Source: Chloroflexota bacterium
GTDB lineage: Bacteria > Chloroflexota > Anaerolineae > Anaerolineales > Anaerolineaceae
DNA: 64,000 nt
Assembly: GCA_021372725.1 (NCBI GenBank)
Contig: JAJFTV010000112.1
Location: forward strand, 1 to 64,000
Direction: 5' to 3'
A program made the translations under genes and the position numbers. Below the pieces are notes generated by a model. It was not told the DNA's origin. It searched no databases and saw only the letters and a program-made list of their open reading frames with translations. Positions 46,731 through 56,405 of this stretch are shown here, piece by piece. The stretch's first letter is position 1, and each line of letters begins with the position of its first letter.

Positions 46731-47675
46731 CTATCCTTTCACACCGCCAATGGTCAAACCACTGACCATGTATTTCTGCAAGAACAGGTAGACTACCGAT
46801 ACCGGCAATGCAACCATGATAGAATAGGCGGCAAAATTCGACCAGGGTGTTCCCGCAGCATACTGGCCGATCATATTAAAGAGCGCCATGGTCAGGGTAA
46901 AGTCTTTTGGGTTGGTAAGAAACTGCCATGAAATTGCAAATTCAGTCCAACCGCTCATGAAACCCAGAAATGCCGTCACTGCCAACACGGGAACTGCCAA
47001 TGGCAGAATGATCTTGAAGAAAGCCTGGTTGGTATTACAACCATCGATCAGGGCTGCTTCTTCCAATTCTTTTGGGATGGTATCCAGATAGCCTTTCAAA
47101 TTCCAGATGGCGAAGGGCAGCATGCCTGAAAGCATGGCAAATCCCACCCCCAGAAGCGAATTCCGCAGGTTGAACCCTCCGATCACAATTTTGTTCAATA
47201 AAACGAACAAAGCGGGAAGGGTCGCGATGGAAGGCAGCATCAGCACCGTAAGCACCATGATCATCAATACTTCCCGGCCGGCAAAACGAAAACGTGCAAA
47301 GGCATAAGCTGCCAGCACACCGATCAACACGGAAGAAAGTGATGTACCCAGTGCCAGCCGAAAGCTGTTGAAAGCCAACTGCCAGAAACTGACCGGGTTG
47401 GCCGTAGGATGTGCAATCACTTCACGATACGCCTGGAAAGAAGCACCTGGTGGAATAAGCGTCAGCTCTGTCGGGCGGGAAATATTCCTGGAATCGATAG
47501 ACAGGCTGAAAATCCACAAGATGGGATAGATGACAGCAAACGAAATTGTCAACAGGAACAATTGGATAAGGATTTGTTGACCCAGCCCCAGTCTCTTTCC
47601 GGACTCAACTTTTGGGGATCCTCTCCGAAAGCGGCTGAAAATATTATTACGGGATGTTTTTATGTCAGGCATCAT
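46731..47675 (-). CDS. Sugar ABC transporter permease, MalG type
   Basis: The 314-residue protein has six helices and the coupling motif EAALIDGCNTNQAFFKIILPLAVPVL near residue 220 (EAA loop). The C-terminal GLTIGGVKG is the usual end of MalG-type permeases. Its start overlaps the MalF-type gene by 11 bases. It belongs to an SBP-permease-permease operon on the minus strand without its own ATPase gene. Confidence 0.93.
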   Translation of the reverse strand: MMPDIKTSRNNIFSRFRRGSPKVESGKRLGLGQQILIQLFLLTISFAVIYPILWIFSLSIDSRNISRPTELTLIPPGASFQAYREVIAHPTANPVSFWQLAFNSFRLALGTSLSSVLIGVLAAYAFARFRFAGREVLMIMVLTVLMLPSIATLPALFVLLNKIVIGGFNLRNSLLGVGFAMLSGMLPFAIWNLKGYLDTIPKELEEAALIDGCNTNQAFFKIILPLAVPVLAVTAFLGFMSGWTEFAISWQFLTNPKDFTLTMALFNMIGQYAAGTPWSNFAAYSIMVALPVSVVYLFLQKYMVSGLTIGGVKG

Positions 47676-48672
47676 AACTCTCCGTTGCGCGGGTAATCTG
47701 GTTGGTTAGGAGGGTTAATATCAGCAGAATAAAGAAGATGACCACGCAGAATGCCGCCGCCACCCCGTACAATGCCTGTTCGTTAACGATACGGAAGGCA
47801 GCGGTTAACAGAATTTCGGTTTTGCGGAGCGGGCCACCTCCTGACAGGAAGTAGATGAGTGTATATAAGTTAAATGTCTGTATGATACCGTAAACAGTAG
47901 CCGGAACCATGGCGGGCCTCAATAAGGGGAGTGTGATCCGCCAAAACTGCTGCCAACCGTTTGCACCGTCAATCGATGCCGCTTCGTACAGATCCTTTGA
48001 AATACTCTGCAGCGCTCCGGTGGCAACAATTGTCATGAATGGCCAGCCCAGCCAGACATTGGTAATCAATAATGCGTAATAGGATAGGGTGAGCGGAATA
48101 AATGAAACCGGCGGGGGAATTTGATCTATCCAGCGGATGTGAAACGCTGCCTCCGGAATATTAAAGAATCTGCCGATCAGAATCAGCCCCTGGTTAATGG
48201 CTCCAAAATCAGGGTCAAACATATTCCTGAATACCGCAGCAACAATAATTTGCGGCAATACGATGGGCAATACATACAACGCTCGATAAAACCCTTTAAA
48301 CATCACCCCTTTGATATTGAGAATCACCGCAATCAATATCCCAAGGGAAACATGAATGATGACATTCGAGAACGTCCACCATAAGTTGAAACCAAGGGTT
48401 CTCAAGAAATTGAAGTTGGATAATTTGACATCTCCGGCGAAAACACGCGCATAATTTTCCAACCCTACAAATGGGGGCGCTCCGTTGGCAGGATTAAGAT
48501 AACGGATGGTGTAATCGGTAAATGACATGTAAACCTGATATCCCATGGGATAAAAGGTGATGACTGCCATCACAAGAAATGCCGGAATCAAATAAAGGTA
48601 AGGAGTAATCTTTTTCTTTATTTTGTTTGAACCAATCTGTTTGCGGGATATTTCAGGAGAGATCGTGGCCAT
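47665..48672 (-). CDS. Sugar ABC transporter permease, MalF type
   Basis: The 335-residue protein starts MATISPEISRK with a basic leader, then a first helix (YLYLIPAFLVMAVITF). The coupling motif EAASIDGANGWQQFWRITLPLLRPAM lies near residue 235. It pairs with the MalG-type permease. Confidence 0.93.
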   Translation of the reverse strand: MATISPEISRKQIGSNKIKKKITPYLYLIPAFLVMAVITFYPMGYQVYMSFTDYTIRYLNPANGAPPFVGLENYARVFAGDVKLSNFNFLRTLGFNLWWTFSNVIIHVSLGILIAVILNIKGVMFKGFYRALYVLPIVLPQIIVAAVFRNMFDPDFGAINQGLILIGRFFNIPEAAFHIRWIDQIPPPVSFIPLTLSYYALLITNVWLGWPFMTIVATGALQSISKDLYEAASIDGANGWQQFWRITLPLLRPAMVPATVYGIIQTFNLYTLIYFLSGGGPLRKTEILLTAAFRIVNEQALYGVAAAFCVVIFFILLILTLLTNQITRATESYDA

Positions 48673-49062
48673 CTATGCTTCTCCTTAACAAGTAAATTCT
48701 CAAATCTAACTTGGGGCTGTTTCAAAAGAAGGAAGCGGCCCCTTTTACATTCACCACTGACACTTCAATTTAATGACAGGTGTTGTCATTCTAACTATAT
48801 CCAGATGTCCACCAGGAGCTTGGCAATTGACACACTAATTGACATACTATTGATGGAAACCCACCTCCTTTGTCATGCAGCGGTGGCATCCGCCCAAGAG
48901 CTGGCGATTAATGAGCCATTTGTGGAAATGTACCCTTGGGCGGATTCCTCATTTCATTCGGAATGACAATTCCGGTTGGTATATCCTCCATCCTTGTCAT
49001 GTTGTAAAGGATTGCCTGATTTTTCTTTTGAGATAACCTCCGTACTATAAGTGATGATCAGC
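48673..49062. repeat. Intergenic region with degenerate palindromic repeats and an IS-type inverted-repeat end
   Basis: No gene is visible in 390 bases. GGGGCTGTTTCAAAAG at 48713-48728 matches the right end of the element at 31450-31652 in 15 of 16 positions. Further dyads: AATGACA/TGTCATT at 48772-48790, an 11-bp pair at 48888-48898 with 48935-48945, and a CGGAAT/ATTCCG hairpin after 48955. This looks like decayed mobile or REP-like material between SBP and permease genes. Confidence 0.5.
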
Positions 49063-50235
49063 CTACTTGTTAGCGTCGGTCATGCCAGTGCATGCCGCGG
49101 TCACAGCATCCTGTGGGGTAATCTGGCCTTCGATCATGGCCGTGTAATTGTCGCCGAATGGGCCCCAGAAACCATTCAGGAACTTGGCTAACGGACGGGG
49201 AGTCCCGCTTGCAGCCAAATCTGCAAAGGTACCGATTCTTTCATCTTTCGGTGTAACATCGGTGCGTACCATTGGATCAAGAGCGGTATCAGAGTAGATC
49301 TGCGATCCTTCTTTACCGAAGAGATAAAGTGCCAAATCCAGTGCGGCATCGACATTCTTGCTGTTCGGATTGACATGCCAACTATCCACGCCGGCCAGAG
49401 GGGCACCTTTATCCCCGTTCGGTCCGGTTGGCCATTCAGCAACCCCCAATTTATCACCAAAAGTGGTATTGTATTCGCCAAACATCCAGGGGCCATCCAG
49501 GATGAGATCAAGCTGACCTTCCTTGAATAGGGAGGCGATTTTTGCGCCATCGGCATCAAAGGTGGCTCCGGCAGCCTTGAGATCTACCAGATACTGCCAG
49601 GCATCCACTACACCACCCTGGTCTGCTACACATGCACCGGTATCATCCCATATCCTGCCGCCAAACACACCGGCCCAGCCAAACTGGAAGTAGATACCGG
49701 AAATCAAACCGACTCTCATTCCGCTCTTGACTGCCGCCATTAGTTCGTCCGTCGTGGCAGGCGGAGTAGCAACGGTATCCTTATTGTAATAAACGCCTAC
49801 TGCCTTGATAATACCCGGCACGCCGTAGTATTTTCCATCCACGGTCATCCCGGCAATCCCGGCGTCTGAAATATTATCCAGTTTGCCCTGAAGTTTATCG
49901 GTGACATCCAGAATCAAGCCATCCTGCACCTGTTGATAGAGATTATCGTTCGGGAAGGTGACCATATCCGGCCCGCCGCCGGCTGCGACTTCAGTATTGT
50001 ATTTATTAAAGATCTGGTCAAACGGAACTTCCAGAACTTCGACTGTAATGTTTGGGTGGGCAGTCATATAGTTTGCAACAAGCTGGTTGATCGCGGTTTC
50101 CTCACCACCCCCGGCATGGTATGAATGCCAGATCGAAAGCGTTAAGGCTTCCTCGGTAGCTGCAGCCGGAGTACAGGCAGCAAATAGAAGCATGCTGATC
50201 ATGAGAATACCCAAAAGTAAATTAATCTTTTTCAT
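49063..50235 (-). CDS. Sugar ABC transporter substrate-binding lipoprotein (family 1)
   Basis: The 390-residue protein begins with a lipoprotein signal ending FAAC (Cys near residue 20). The mature part has the family 1 pattern: LSIWHSYHAGGGEETAINQLV, the hinge AAGGGPDMVTFPNDN near residue 95 and DLILDGPWMFGEYN near residue 250. It heads the minus-strand importer operon, 390 bases before the permeases, so its mRNA may be uncoupled from theirs. The sugar is not identifiable. Confidence 0.93.
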   Translation of the reverse strand: MKKINLLLGILMISMLLFAACTPAAATEEALTLSIWHSYHAGGGEETAINQLVANYMTAHPNITVEVLEVPFDQIFNKYNTEVAAGGGPDMVTFPNDNLYQQVQDGLILDVTDKLQGKLDNISDAGIAGMTVDGKYYGVPGIIKAVGVYYNKDTVATPPATTDELMAAVKSGMRVGLISGIYFQFGWAGVFGGRIWDDTGACVADQGGVVDAWQYLVDLKAAGATFDADGAKIASLFKEGQLDLILDGPWMFGEYNTTFGDKLGVAEWPTGPNGDKGAPLAGVDSWHVNPNSKNVDAALDLALYLFGKEGSQIYSDTALDPMVRTDVTPKDERIGTFADLAASGTPRPLAKFLNGFWGPFGDNYTAMIEGQITPQDAVTAACTGMTDANK

Positions 50236-50682
50236 TCAAACTTCTCCTTGTTAATTCTTGATTAACGATGTACAACCTAATGTTCGCATTGATGGTGGCA
50301 TCGACGTTTGGAAACCTGGCTTAGTTAAAATTAAATGGATTGTTTGGAATTTCAGTTATCACCCCTCTCTCTGAAAAATGGACTTGTTTTCTCCCCGTTA
50401 TTGTAATTATAGATAAGAATTGTTTTATCTATTGCAAAATTGCATAATCAAACTTATTTTATCATTTTTATCTGAGTTAGTTATCAATACACAAAAACCC
50501 CCATGTTGATTGATGATTCCAAAATTGACCACTGATTTCCTATGATTATAGCACTTTAAGTACTTTGATAAAAATGGCCGGCGGAATTAATGATGCTTTC
50601 ATATTCTATTGTTAAAAAGAGATTGGAATAGTAATCAGAAATTCTCATGGACAATCAATCGACCATCGAAAAGGAGTATGAG
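50236..50682. other. Divergent intergenic region between sugar-importer SBP and the pyruvate dehydrogenase operon
   Basis: This AT-rich stretch has no gene. It must hold promoters for both directions, but no pair of hexamers with good spacing could be picked out. ATG 50647 lies in it but has no ribosome site. Confidence 0.4.
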
Positions 50683-51768
50683 ATGCCGAGATTAAAAATC
50701 AATCTGTTACACGAGATTGAATACCTTTCAATCTATGATGAGAACGATAATCTTGATGAAGAATTGGAACCTAAAATTCCCAAAGAATTATTGTTGAAAT
50801 TACACCGCTCCATGTTGCTGGGGCGTTTGACTGACGAGCGTATGCTCGCCCTTCAAAGGCAGGGCAGGCTGGGCACATTTGCCCCCATCAGAGGTCAGGA
50901 AGCCTCTCAAATTGGCCCGACCGCCGCGTTGGAAAGTGATGACTGGATGGTTCCGGCGTTTCGTGAAAATGCCGCCTTGATCATGAGAGGAGTTCCCATC
51001 GAAAACTTGCTGCTGGTATACGGCGGCTTTTATCAGGGGAATGAAATAAATCCGAATCTGAAAACCCTGCCAAGTTCCATCCCGGTGGGAACCCAGATTT
51101 TGCACGCGGCCGGATTGGGTTACTCCATCAAATACAGAAAACAGGATCGGGTTGCCATGGTCTTCTTTGGTGAAGGAGCCACCTCTGAAGGTGATTTTCA
51201 TGAAGCGATGAATTTTGCCCAGGTATTCAAATGCCCGACCATATTTGTTTGTCAAAATAATCAATGGGCTATCTCGCTACCACGCGGAGCCCAGACCGGG
51301 TCGGAAACAATCGCCCAAAAAGCACTTGCCTATGGAATGCCAGGCATCCAGGTCGACGGCAATGATGTGTTGGCAACCTACGTTGCTGCCAAACAGGCCG
51401 TGGATCGCGCCCGGGCGGGTGAAGGCCCAACCTTGATTGAAAACGTGACTTATCGTATGTCATTACACACCACGTCGGATGATCCCAAGCGGTATCGATC
51501 CAAAGAAGAAGTGGAACGTTGGGAAAAATGTGATCCGATCACCAGAATGCAGAAATATCTGATCAGAAAAGGCATTCTGGCCGAAAAAGACTTTCCGGTC
51601 ATGGAAGAAGAATTAAAAGGGGAAATCCAACGGGCAGTGGATGTTTATGAAGCCAAAAGTACAGAACTGGGGAATGAATATCTGACCATGTTCGACCACA
51701 TGTATGCCGAAATGCCGCCTTACCTTAAGGAACAGCGTGACGCATTGGCATCAGAACTGAAGGAATAA
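50683..51768 (+). CDS. pdhA: Pyruvate (2-oxo acid) dehydrogenase E1 component, alpha subunit
   Basis: The protein has 361 residues from ATG 50683, which has AAAGGAG 6 bases away; ATG 50647 would add 12. The ThDP motif reads GEGATSEGDFHEAMNFAQVFKCPTIFVCQNN near residue 165, and the GRLGTFAPIRGQEASQIG segment near residue 65 fits PDH E1 alpha rather than the acetoin enzyme. It is the first gene of a four-gene operon with E1 beta, E2 and E3. It decarboxylates pyruvate and passes acetyl to E2. A branched-chain 2-oxo acid specificity is possible. Confidence 0.92.
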   Translation: MPRLKINLLHEIEYLSIYDENDNLDEELEPKIPKELLLKLHRSMLLGRLTDERMLALQRQGRLGTFAPIRGQEASQIGPTAALESDDWMVPAFRENAALIMRGVPIENLLLVYGGFYQGNEINPNLKTLPSSIPVGTQILHAAGLGYSIKYRKQDRVAMVFFGEGATSEGDFHEAMNFAQVFKCPTIFVCQNNQWAISLPRGAQTGSETIAQKALAYGMPGIQVDGNDVLATYVAAKQAVDRARAGEGPTLIENVTYRMSLHTTSDDPKRYRSKEEVERWEKCDPITRMQKYLIRKGILAEKDFPVMEEELKGEIQRAVDVYEAKSTELGNEYLTMFDHMYAEMPPYLKEQRDALASELKE

Positions 51769-51779
51769 GGGAGAATATC

Positions 51780-52760
51780 ATGGCAAAACTGACAATGGTG
51801 GAAGCTCTCAACCTGGCCTTAAAACAGGAAATGGGCAAGGACGATACCATCATCGTCCTGGGTGAGGATGTTGGAATGGATGGCGGTGTTTTCCGGGTTA
51901 CTGATGGGCTGATCGACATCTATGGAAGTGAACGTGTCATCGATACACCGCTCGCTGAAGCCGGAATTGTAGGTTTTTCAGTGGGAATGGCAATCAACGG
52001 TCTGAAGCCCGTTGCGGAGATGCAGTTCTCGGGTTTTTCATACCTGGCTATGCATCAAATCGAAGCGCACGTCGCGCGCTACCGCTGGCGAACCCGCGGT
52101 GGTTCACCGTTATCGCTGGTTCTGCGTATGCCCTATGGCGCAGGGATACGCGCTCTTGAACATCATTCTGAAAGCCGAGAAGCTTATTATGCACATACTC
52201 CGGGCCTCAAAGTTGTCATTCCTTCGTCACCGCGCAATGCACGGGCGCTGATGGTAAGTGCCATTCGGGATCCAGATCCGGTCATCTTTTATGAGCCCAA
52301 GGCAATCTACCGTGCTTTTCGTGAGGAAGTGCCGGAGCAGGAGGAAGTCAAGGAAATCGGAAAAGCAGAGATCGTCCGCGAGGGAAAAGACCTGACCATG
52401 ATCTCATACGGAGCCATGCTGCGCCCCACAATGGAAGCCGCCGAGGAATTAAAGACTTCGGATGGAGTGGAAGCAGAAGTGATTGACCTGTTGACCATCT
52501 CACCGATGGATCATGAAACCTTCACCCAATCTGTCAACAAGACCGGCAGAGTGGTGGTCATCAACGAGGCCCCGCGTAGTTTTGGCCCGGCTGCCGAAGT
52601 GGTCTCCAGAATTATCGAAAAATCTTTCTGGCATCTTGAAGCTCCGGTGCGGCGGGTAACCGGTTTTGATACGATCGTTCCTTTATTTGCGTATGAAAAA
52701 GCCTATTTACCCGGAGTGAAGCGAATACTACAGGCTGCACGGGAAACCCTGGCAGCCTAG
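51780..52760 (+). CDS. pdhB: Pyruvate (2-oxo acid) dehydrogenase E1 component, beta subunit
   Basis: The 326-residue protein starts 11 bases after pdhA behind AAGGGAG. Conserved stretches are VLGEDVGMDGGVFRVT, PLAEAGIVGFSVGMAINGLKPVAEMQF and HHSESREAYYAHTPGLKVVIPSSP, as in E1 beta transketolase-like subunits. It completes the heterotetramer with PdhA. Confidence 0.95.
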   Translation: MAKLTMVEALNLALKQEMGKDDTIIVLGEDVGMDGGVFRVTDGLIDIYGSERVIDTPLAEAGIVGFSVGMAINGLKPVAEMQFSGFSYLAMHQIEAHVARYRWRTRGGSPLSLVLRMPYGAGIRALEHHSESREAYYAHTPGLKVVIPSSPRNARALMVSAIRDPDPVIFYEPKAIYRAFREEVPEQEEVKEIGKAEIVREGKDLTMISYGAMLRPTMEAAEELKTSDGVEAEVIDLLTISPMDHETFTQSVNKTGRVVVINEAPRSFGPAAEVVSRIIEKSFWHLEAPVRRVTGFDTIVPLFAYEKAYLPGVKRILQAARETLAA

Positions 52761-52778
52761 GATGGGAGAAAAGTTATT

Positions 52779-54155
52779 ATGGCAAATCAATTCAAATTAC
52801 CCGATCTCGGAGAAGGTTTACATGAAGCCGAAATCACCGAGCTGCTCGTCAAAAAAGGGGATGTGATCAAGGAAGGTGACCCGTTGATGGTAGTGGAGAC
52901 CGATAAAGCCTCAGTGGAAATTCCATCCCCGTACAATGGTGTCATTCAGGAGATTCATGTCGCTGCCGGGGATGTAGTAGAAGTCGGCACGGTTTTGGTC
53001 ACATTTAATGGAGAAGGTCAGGAAGCGGCAAAACCACTTGTCGAGCAACCCGGTGTGGAGGAAAAATCGGCACCTTCTGCCATGCCTGAAAAAGTCGACG
53101 TGACGGCGGTTGTCCCAACGGAGCAGAAGCTGCCAGGCACGCCTGCAACAGGCGCACCCGTTGCAGCCGCCCCAACCACGCGCCAGTTAGCCCGCGAAAT
53201 GAAAATCGATATTCGTCTGGTGCCCGGCAGCGGCCCTGGAGGACGGATTACTGATGATGATGTCAGACGTTTCGCACAAACCGGCCTTCCGGCGCAAGCC
53301 TTACCGGAACAACCCGTTCCGGCCGCCACCGAACCGGAAACCGTAACCGCCATCAAACCACCGCGCGTGACAGGTGAACAGGTTGGACAGTCGCTACCCT
53401 CTCTAATTTCTGAAGAAGACATTGCCCTGCCCGATTTCAGTGCCTGGGGCGAAATCCAGCAAATCCCGCTGCGTTCAGTACGGCGGGCTGTTGCCAAAAA
53501 GATGACCGTCTCCTGGTCACAGATCCCGCACGTCAGCCACCACGACAATGCAGATATTACGGAGCTGGAAAAGCTGCGCACAAGCCTCAAAGGTGAGGTG
53601 GAAGGTGGTTTGACGCTGACCGTCTTCATCATCAAGGCTGTGGTGGCAGCTTTGAAGAAACATCCAAATTTCAATTCATCGCTTGATACGGAAAAAGGTG
53701 TGATCATCCAAAAACATTTCTACAATATCGGCATCGCCGTGGACACCGAGCGGGGCCTGATCGTGCCGGTGATCCGTGATGCAGACCGCAAGACGATGAC
53801 AGAATTGTCAGTGGAATTAAACGATCTGGTAAAACGTACACGGGAAGACAAAAATACGCTGGAAGAGCTCCAGCGCGGAACCTTCACCATTACCAATGCC
53901 GGTGTGCTGGGTGGGACACACTTCGAACCCATCATCAATTACCCGCAGGTGGCAATACTGGGGGCATCACGGGCAAGCTGGCAGCCGGTTGTCAGGAAAG
54001 ACGAATTGGACCGCATGGAAATCGTGCCGCGCTATATCCTGCCGTTGGTGGTCACCTTTGATCACCGCGTTTTGGACGGCGGTGACGGAGCGCGTTTTCT
54101 GAGCACAATCCTCCAGATCCTGGAAACACCTGAAAAAATGCTTCTCAATATATAA
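52779..54155 (+). CDS. pdhC: Dihydrolipoamide acetyltransferase (E2) of the 2-oxo acid dehydrogenase complex
   Basis: The 458-residue protein has one N-terminal lipoyl domain with lipoyl-lysine Lys43 (ETDKASVEIP), an Ala/Pro-rich linker, a peripheral subunit-binding domain near residues 130-165 (ATRQLAREMKIDIRLVPGSGPGGRITDDD), a second linker, and the catalytic domain ending with His429 and Asp433 in the HRVLDGG motif. Its lipoylation would depend on the lplA and lipA genes at 14487-16533. Confidence 0.96.
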   Translation: MANQFKLPDLGEGLHEAEITELLVKKGDVIKEGDPLMVVETDKASVEIPSPYNGVIQEIHVAAGDVVEVGTVLVTFNGEGQEAAKPLVEQPGVEEKSAPSAMPEKVDVTAVVPTEQKLPGTPATGAPVAAAPTTRQLAREMKIDIRLVPGSGPGGRITDDDVRRFAQTGLPAQALPEQPVPAATEPETVTAIKPPRVTGEQVGQSLPSLISEEDIALPDFSAWGEIQQIPLRSVRRAVAKKMTVSWSQIPHVSHHDNADITELEKLRTSLKGEVEGGLTLTVFIIKAVVAALKKHPNFNSSLDTEKGVIIQKHFYNIGIAVDTERGLIVPVIRDADRKTMTELSVELNDLVKRTREDKNTLEELQRGTFTITNAGVLGGTHFEPIINYPQVAILGASRASWQPVVRKDELDRMEIVPRYILPLVVTFDHRVLDGGDGARFLSTILQILETPEKMLLNI

Positions 54156-54169
54156 CGGAGGAAAAGAAC

Positions 54170-55597
54170 ATGGTAATGGGTGAAGAAACCCTGGAAACCC
54201 AGGTGGTGGTAATCGGCGGAGGACCCGGTGGGTATACCGCTGCTTTCAGAGCGGCTGACCTGGGTCTGGAAGTGACGCTTGTCAATAATGAAGATCGGCT
54301 GGGCGGGGTATGTTTGCTGCGCGGCTGTATTCCAACCAAAGCCTTGCTGGAAGCTACTTCCATAATACAAATTATGGAAGATGCCCAGGAACGCGGGATT
54401 AAATTTGGACAACCTGAAATTCAACTGGATGTATTGCGAAAATGGAAGGATGGAGTGGTGGATAAGCTGGTGTCAGGCGTCCAAACCTTAAGCAAGCGCA
54501 GGGATATTAAAGTGATAACCGGCAACGCGGTTTTTGACTCACCCACACGGCTGCGCCTGGAAGACGCCGAAATTCGCTACATCCAGTTCCAACACGCCAT
54601 CATCGCCACCGGCAGCCGTGCTGTACCATTAAAAGGTTACACCTTTCGTTCCGGCAGCCGTATCATGAACAGCGATGATGCACTGGATTTGCCTGATATC
54701 CCGCCGCGGCTGCTGGTGGTGGGTGGTGGGTATATCGGTATGGAGCTGGGGATGGTCTATGCTGCGCTTGGCAGCCAGATTACCCTGGTTGAAATGACCG
54801 ACAGTATCCTGCCTGGCATGGATCGCGATCTGGTAAAACCTTTAGCCAAAAAGGCTGAAAAGTTGTACAAGGCTATTTATCTGTCTACACGTGTCGCCAG
54901 CATGGAGGAAACGGACACCCTTGTAAAAGTAAAATTCGATGGCAAAGCTGACCCGGCTGAACAAACCTTTGACCGTGTACTGGTGGCAGTTGGCCGCCAA
55001 CCCAACACAGAGAAATTGGGGCTTGAAAATACAGCCGTAAAACTGGATCAAAACGGATTTATCGTTGTGGATGAACAACGCCGGACAGCAGAAAATTCGA
55101 TTTTTGCGGTTGGCGATGTAACGGGTCAGCCACTGCTTGCCCACAAGGCGATCCATGAAGGAAAAGTGGCTGCTGACGTGATCGCGGGGCAATCCTCTGC
55201 ATTTGACGTGGCTGCCATACCGGCGGTGGTCTACACCGACCCGGAAATTGCCACCAGTGGATTGTCCGAAAAAGATGCCACCGCTCTGGGTCTTCAGGTT
55301 AAAACGAGCCGGTTTGCATGGCCTGCCTCAGGGAGAGCCGTCACAATGGGAGCGACAGATGGCCTCACCAAACTTGTTTTTGACACGCAGACCCAGCGCT
55401 TGTTGGGGATCGGTATTGTGGGGAGGGGAGCAGAAAATATGATTACGGAAGGAACACTTGCGATAGAAATGGGGGCTGTCGCTCAGGATCTGGCGCTGAC
55501 CATCCACCCTCACCCGACCTTATCCGAGACCATCAACGAGGCTGCGGAAGCGTTTTTAGGAAAACCGATCAATATCATGCCGACAAGGAAAATTTGA
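54170..55597 (+). CDS. lpdA: Dihydrolipoamide dehydrogenase (E3)
   Basis: The 475-residue flavoprotein has the FAD motif VVVIGGGPGGYTAA, the redox pair Cys48 and Cys53 (CLLRGC), the NAD motif VVGGGYIGMELGMVYAALG near residue 185, and the C-terminal HPHPTLSET that supplies the active-site His. It reoxidises E2 dihydrolipoamide with NAD. It is the last gene of the operon. Confidence 0.96.
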   Translation: MVMGEETLETQVVVIGGGPGGYTAAFRAADLGLEVTLVNNEDRLGGVCLLRGCIPTKALLEATSIIQIMEDAQERGIKFGQPEIQLDVLRKWKDGVVDKLVSGVQTLSKRRDIKVITGNAVFDSPTRLRLEDAEIRYIQFQHAIIATGSRAVPLKGYTFRSGSRIMNSDDALDLPDIPPRLLVVGGGYIGMELGMVYAALGSQITLVEMTDSILPGMDRDLVKPLAKKAEKLYKAIYLSTRVASMEETDTLVKVKFDGKADPAEQTFDRVLVAVGRQPNTEKLGLENTAVKLDQNGFIVVDEQRRTAENSIFAVGDVTGQPLLAHKAIHEGKVAADVIAGQSSAFDVAAIPAVVYTDPEIATSGLSEKDATALGLQVKTSRFAWPASGRAVTMGATDGLTKLVFDTQTQRLLGIGIVGRGAENMITEGTLAIEMGAVAQDLALTIHPHPTLSETINEAAEAFLGKPINIMPTRKI

Positions 55598-55602
55598 TCT
55601 TC

Positions 55603-56382
55603 ATGTACGATAAATTCAGCAGCGTGTATGACAAATTTGTCAATTGGCAAAGCCGGCTGGCGTATGAAATGCCATTTATCGAAACCCAGCTTGGGTCGTT
55701 GGGTAGAGAAAAGAGTGAGGTGCATATTTTGGATGCTGCCTGTGGCACCGGCATGCATGTCATCGAATTGGCTCAACGGGGATACAAGGCTTCCGGCGCA
55801 GATATCAGCGCTCCAATGATCCTGAAAGCCATTGAAAACGCGGTCACCTTTAATGTTCGGGCTGAGTTTAAAGCAGCCGGTTTTGGCAAACTTTCCAAAG
55901 CATTTGTGGAGAAGAAAAACGGACGGCTCTTCGATACCGTGCTGGTATTGGGGAATTCGATCCCGCATATCCTGGAACGGCCCGCACTGGATGCCGCACT
56001 GGAGGATCTGCGCGCGTGTCTTGCGCCCGGTGGTTTCCTGCTAATCCAAAATCGCAATTTCGATGCAATCCTGGAGCAACGCCTGCGGTGGATGGAACCC
56101 CAATCACAAAGGGGATATGACGGCGAATGGTTATTTCTCCGCTTTTATGATTTCAAACCGGACGGCAGAATTGGATTTAACATCATCACGCTCCACCGTG
56201 CGGAAATGTCTGAATGGCAGCAGGATGTCGAGTGCACCGAACTGTTTCCATGGTCATCCGATGTGCTAAGCGAAGCCTTATACGGAGCCGGTTTTTCACG
56301 AATAACCCGTTTCGGGGATATGGAGGGGAATCCTTACAGCCATTCTGCCAGCGGTAACCTGGTCATCCGGGCAGATGTGTAA
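55603..56382 (+). CDS. SAM-dependent methyltransferase
   Basis: The 259-residue protein starts at ATG 55603, 5 bases after the lpdA stop, so it may be in the operon. The SAM site is VHILDAACGTGMHVIELAQRGYKASGADISAPMI near residue 45. The N-terminal YDKFSSVYDKFVNW is typical of small-molecule or ubiquinone-type methyltransferases, but the substrate is unknown. Confidence 0.82.
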   Translation: MYDKFSSVYDKFVNWQSRLAYEMPFIETQLGSLGREKSEVHILDAACGTGMHVIELAQRGYKASGADISAPMILKAIENAVTFNVRAEFKAAGFGKLSKAFVEKKNGRLFDTVLVLGNSIPHILERPALDAALEDLRACLAPGGFLLIQNRNFDAILEQRLRWMEPQSQRGYDGEWLFLRFYDFKPDGRIGFNIITLHRAEMSEWQQDVECTELFPWSSDVLSEALYGAGFSRITRFGDMEGNPYSHSASGNLVIRADV

Positions 56383-56405
56383 CCAATGAGCATGGTCATC
56401 TTGGA

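Noticed and set aside
48888..48945. An 11-bp inverted repeat as a terminator of the SBP gene
   Set aside because: The arms are 36 bases apart and no T-run follows; a decayed repeat element explains it better.
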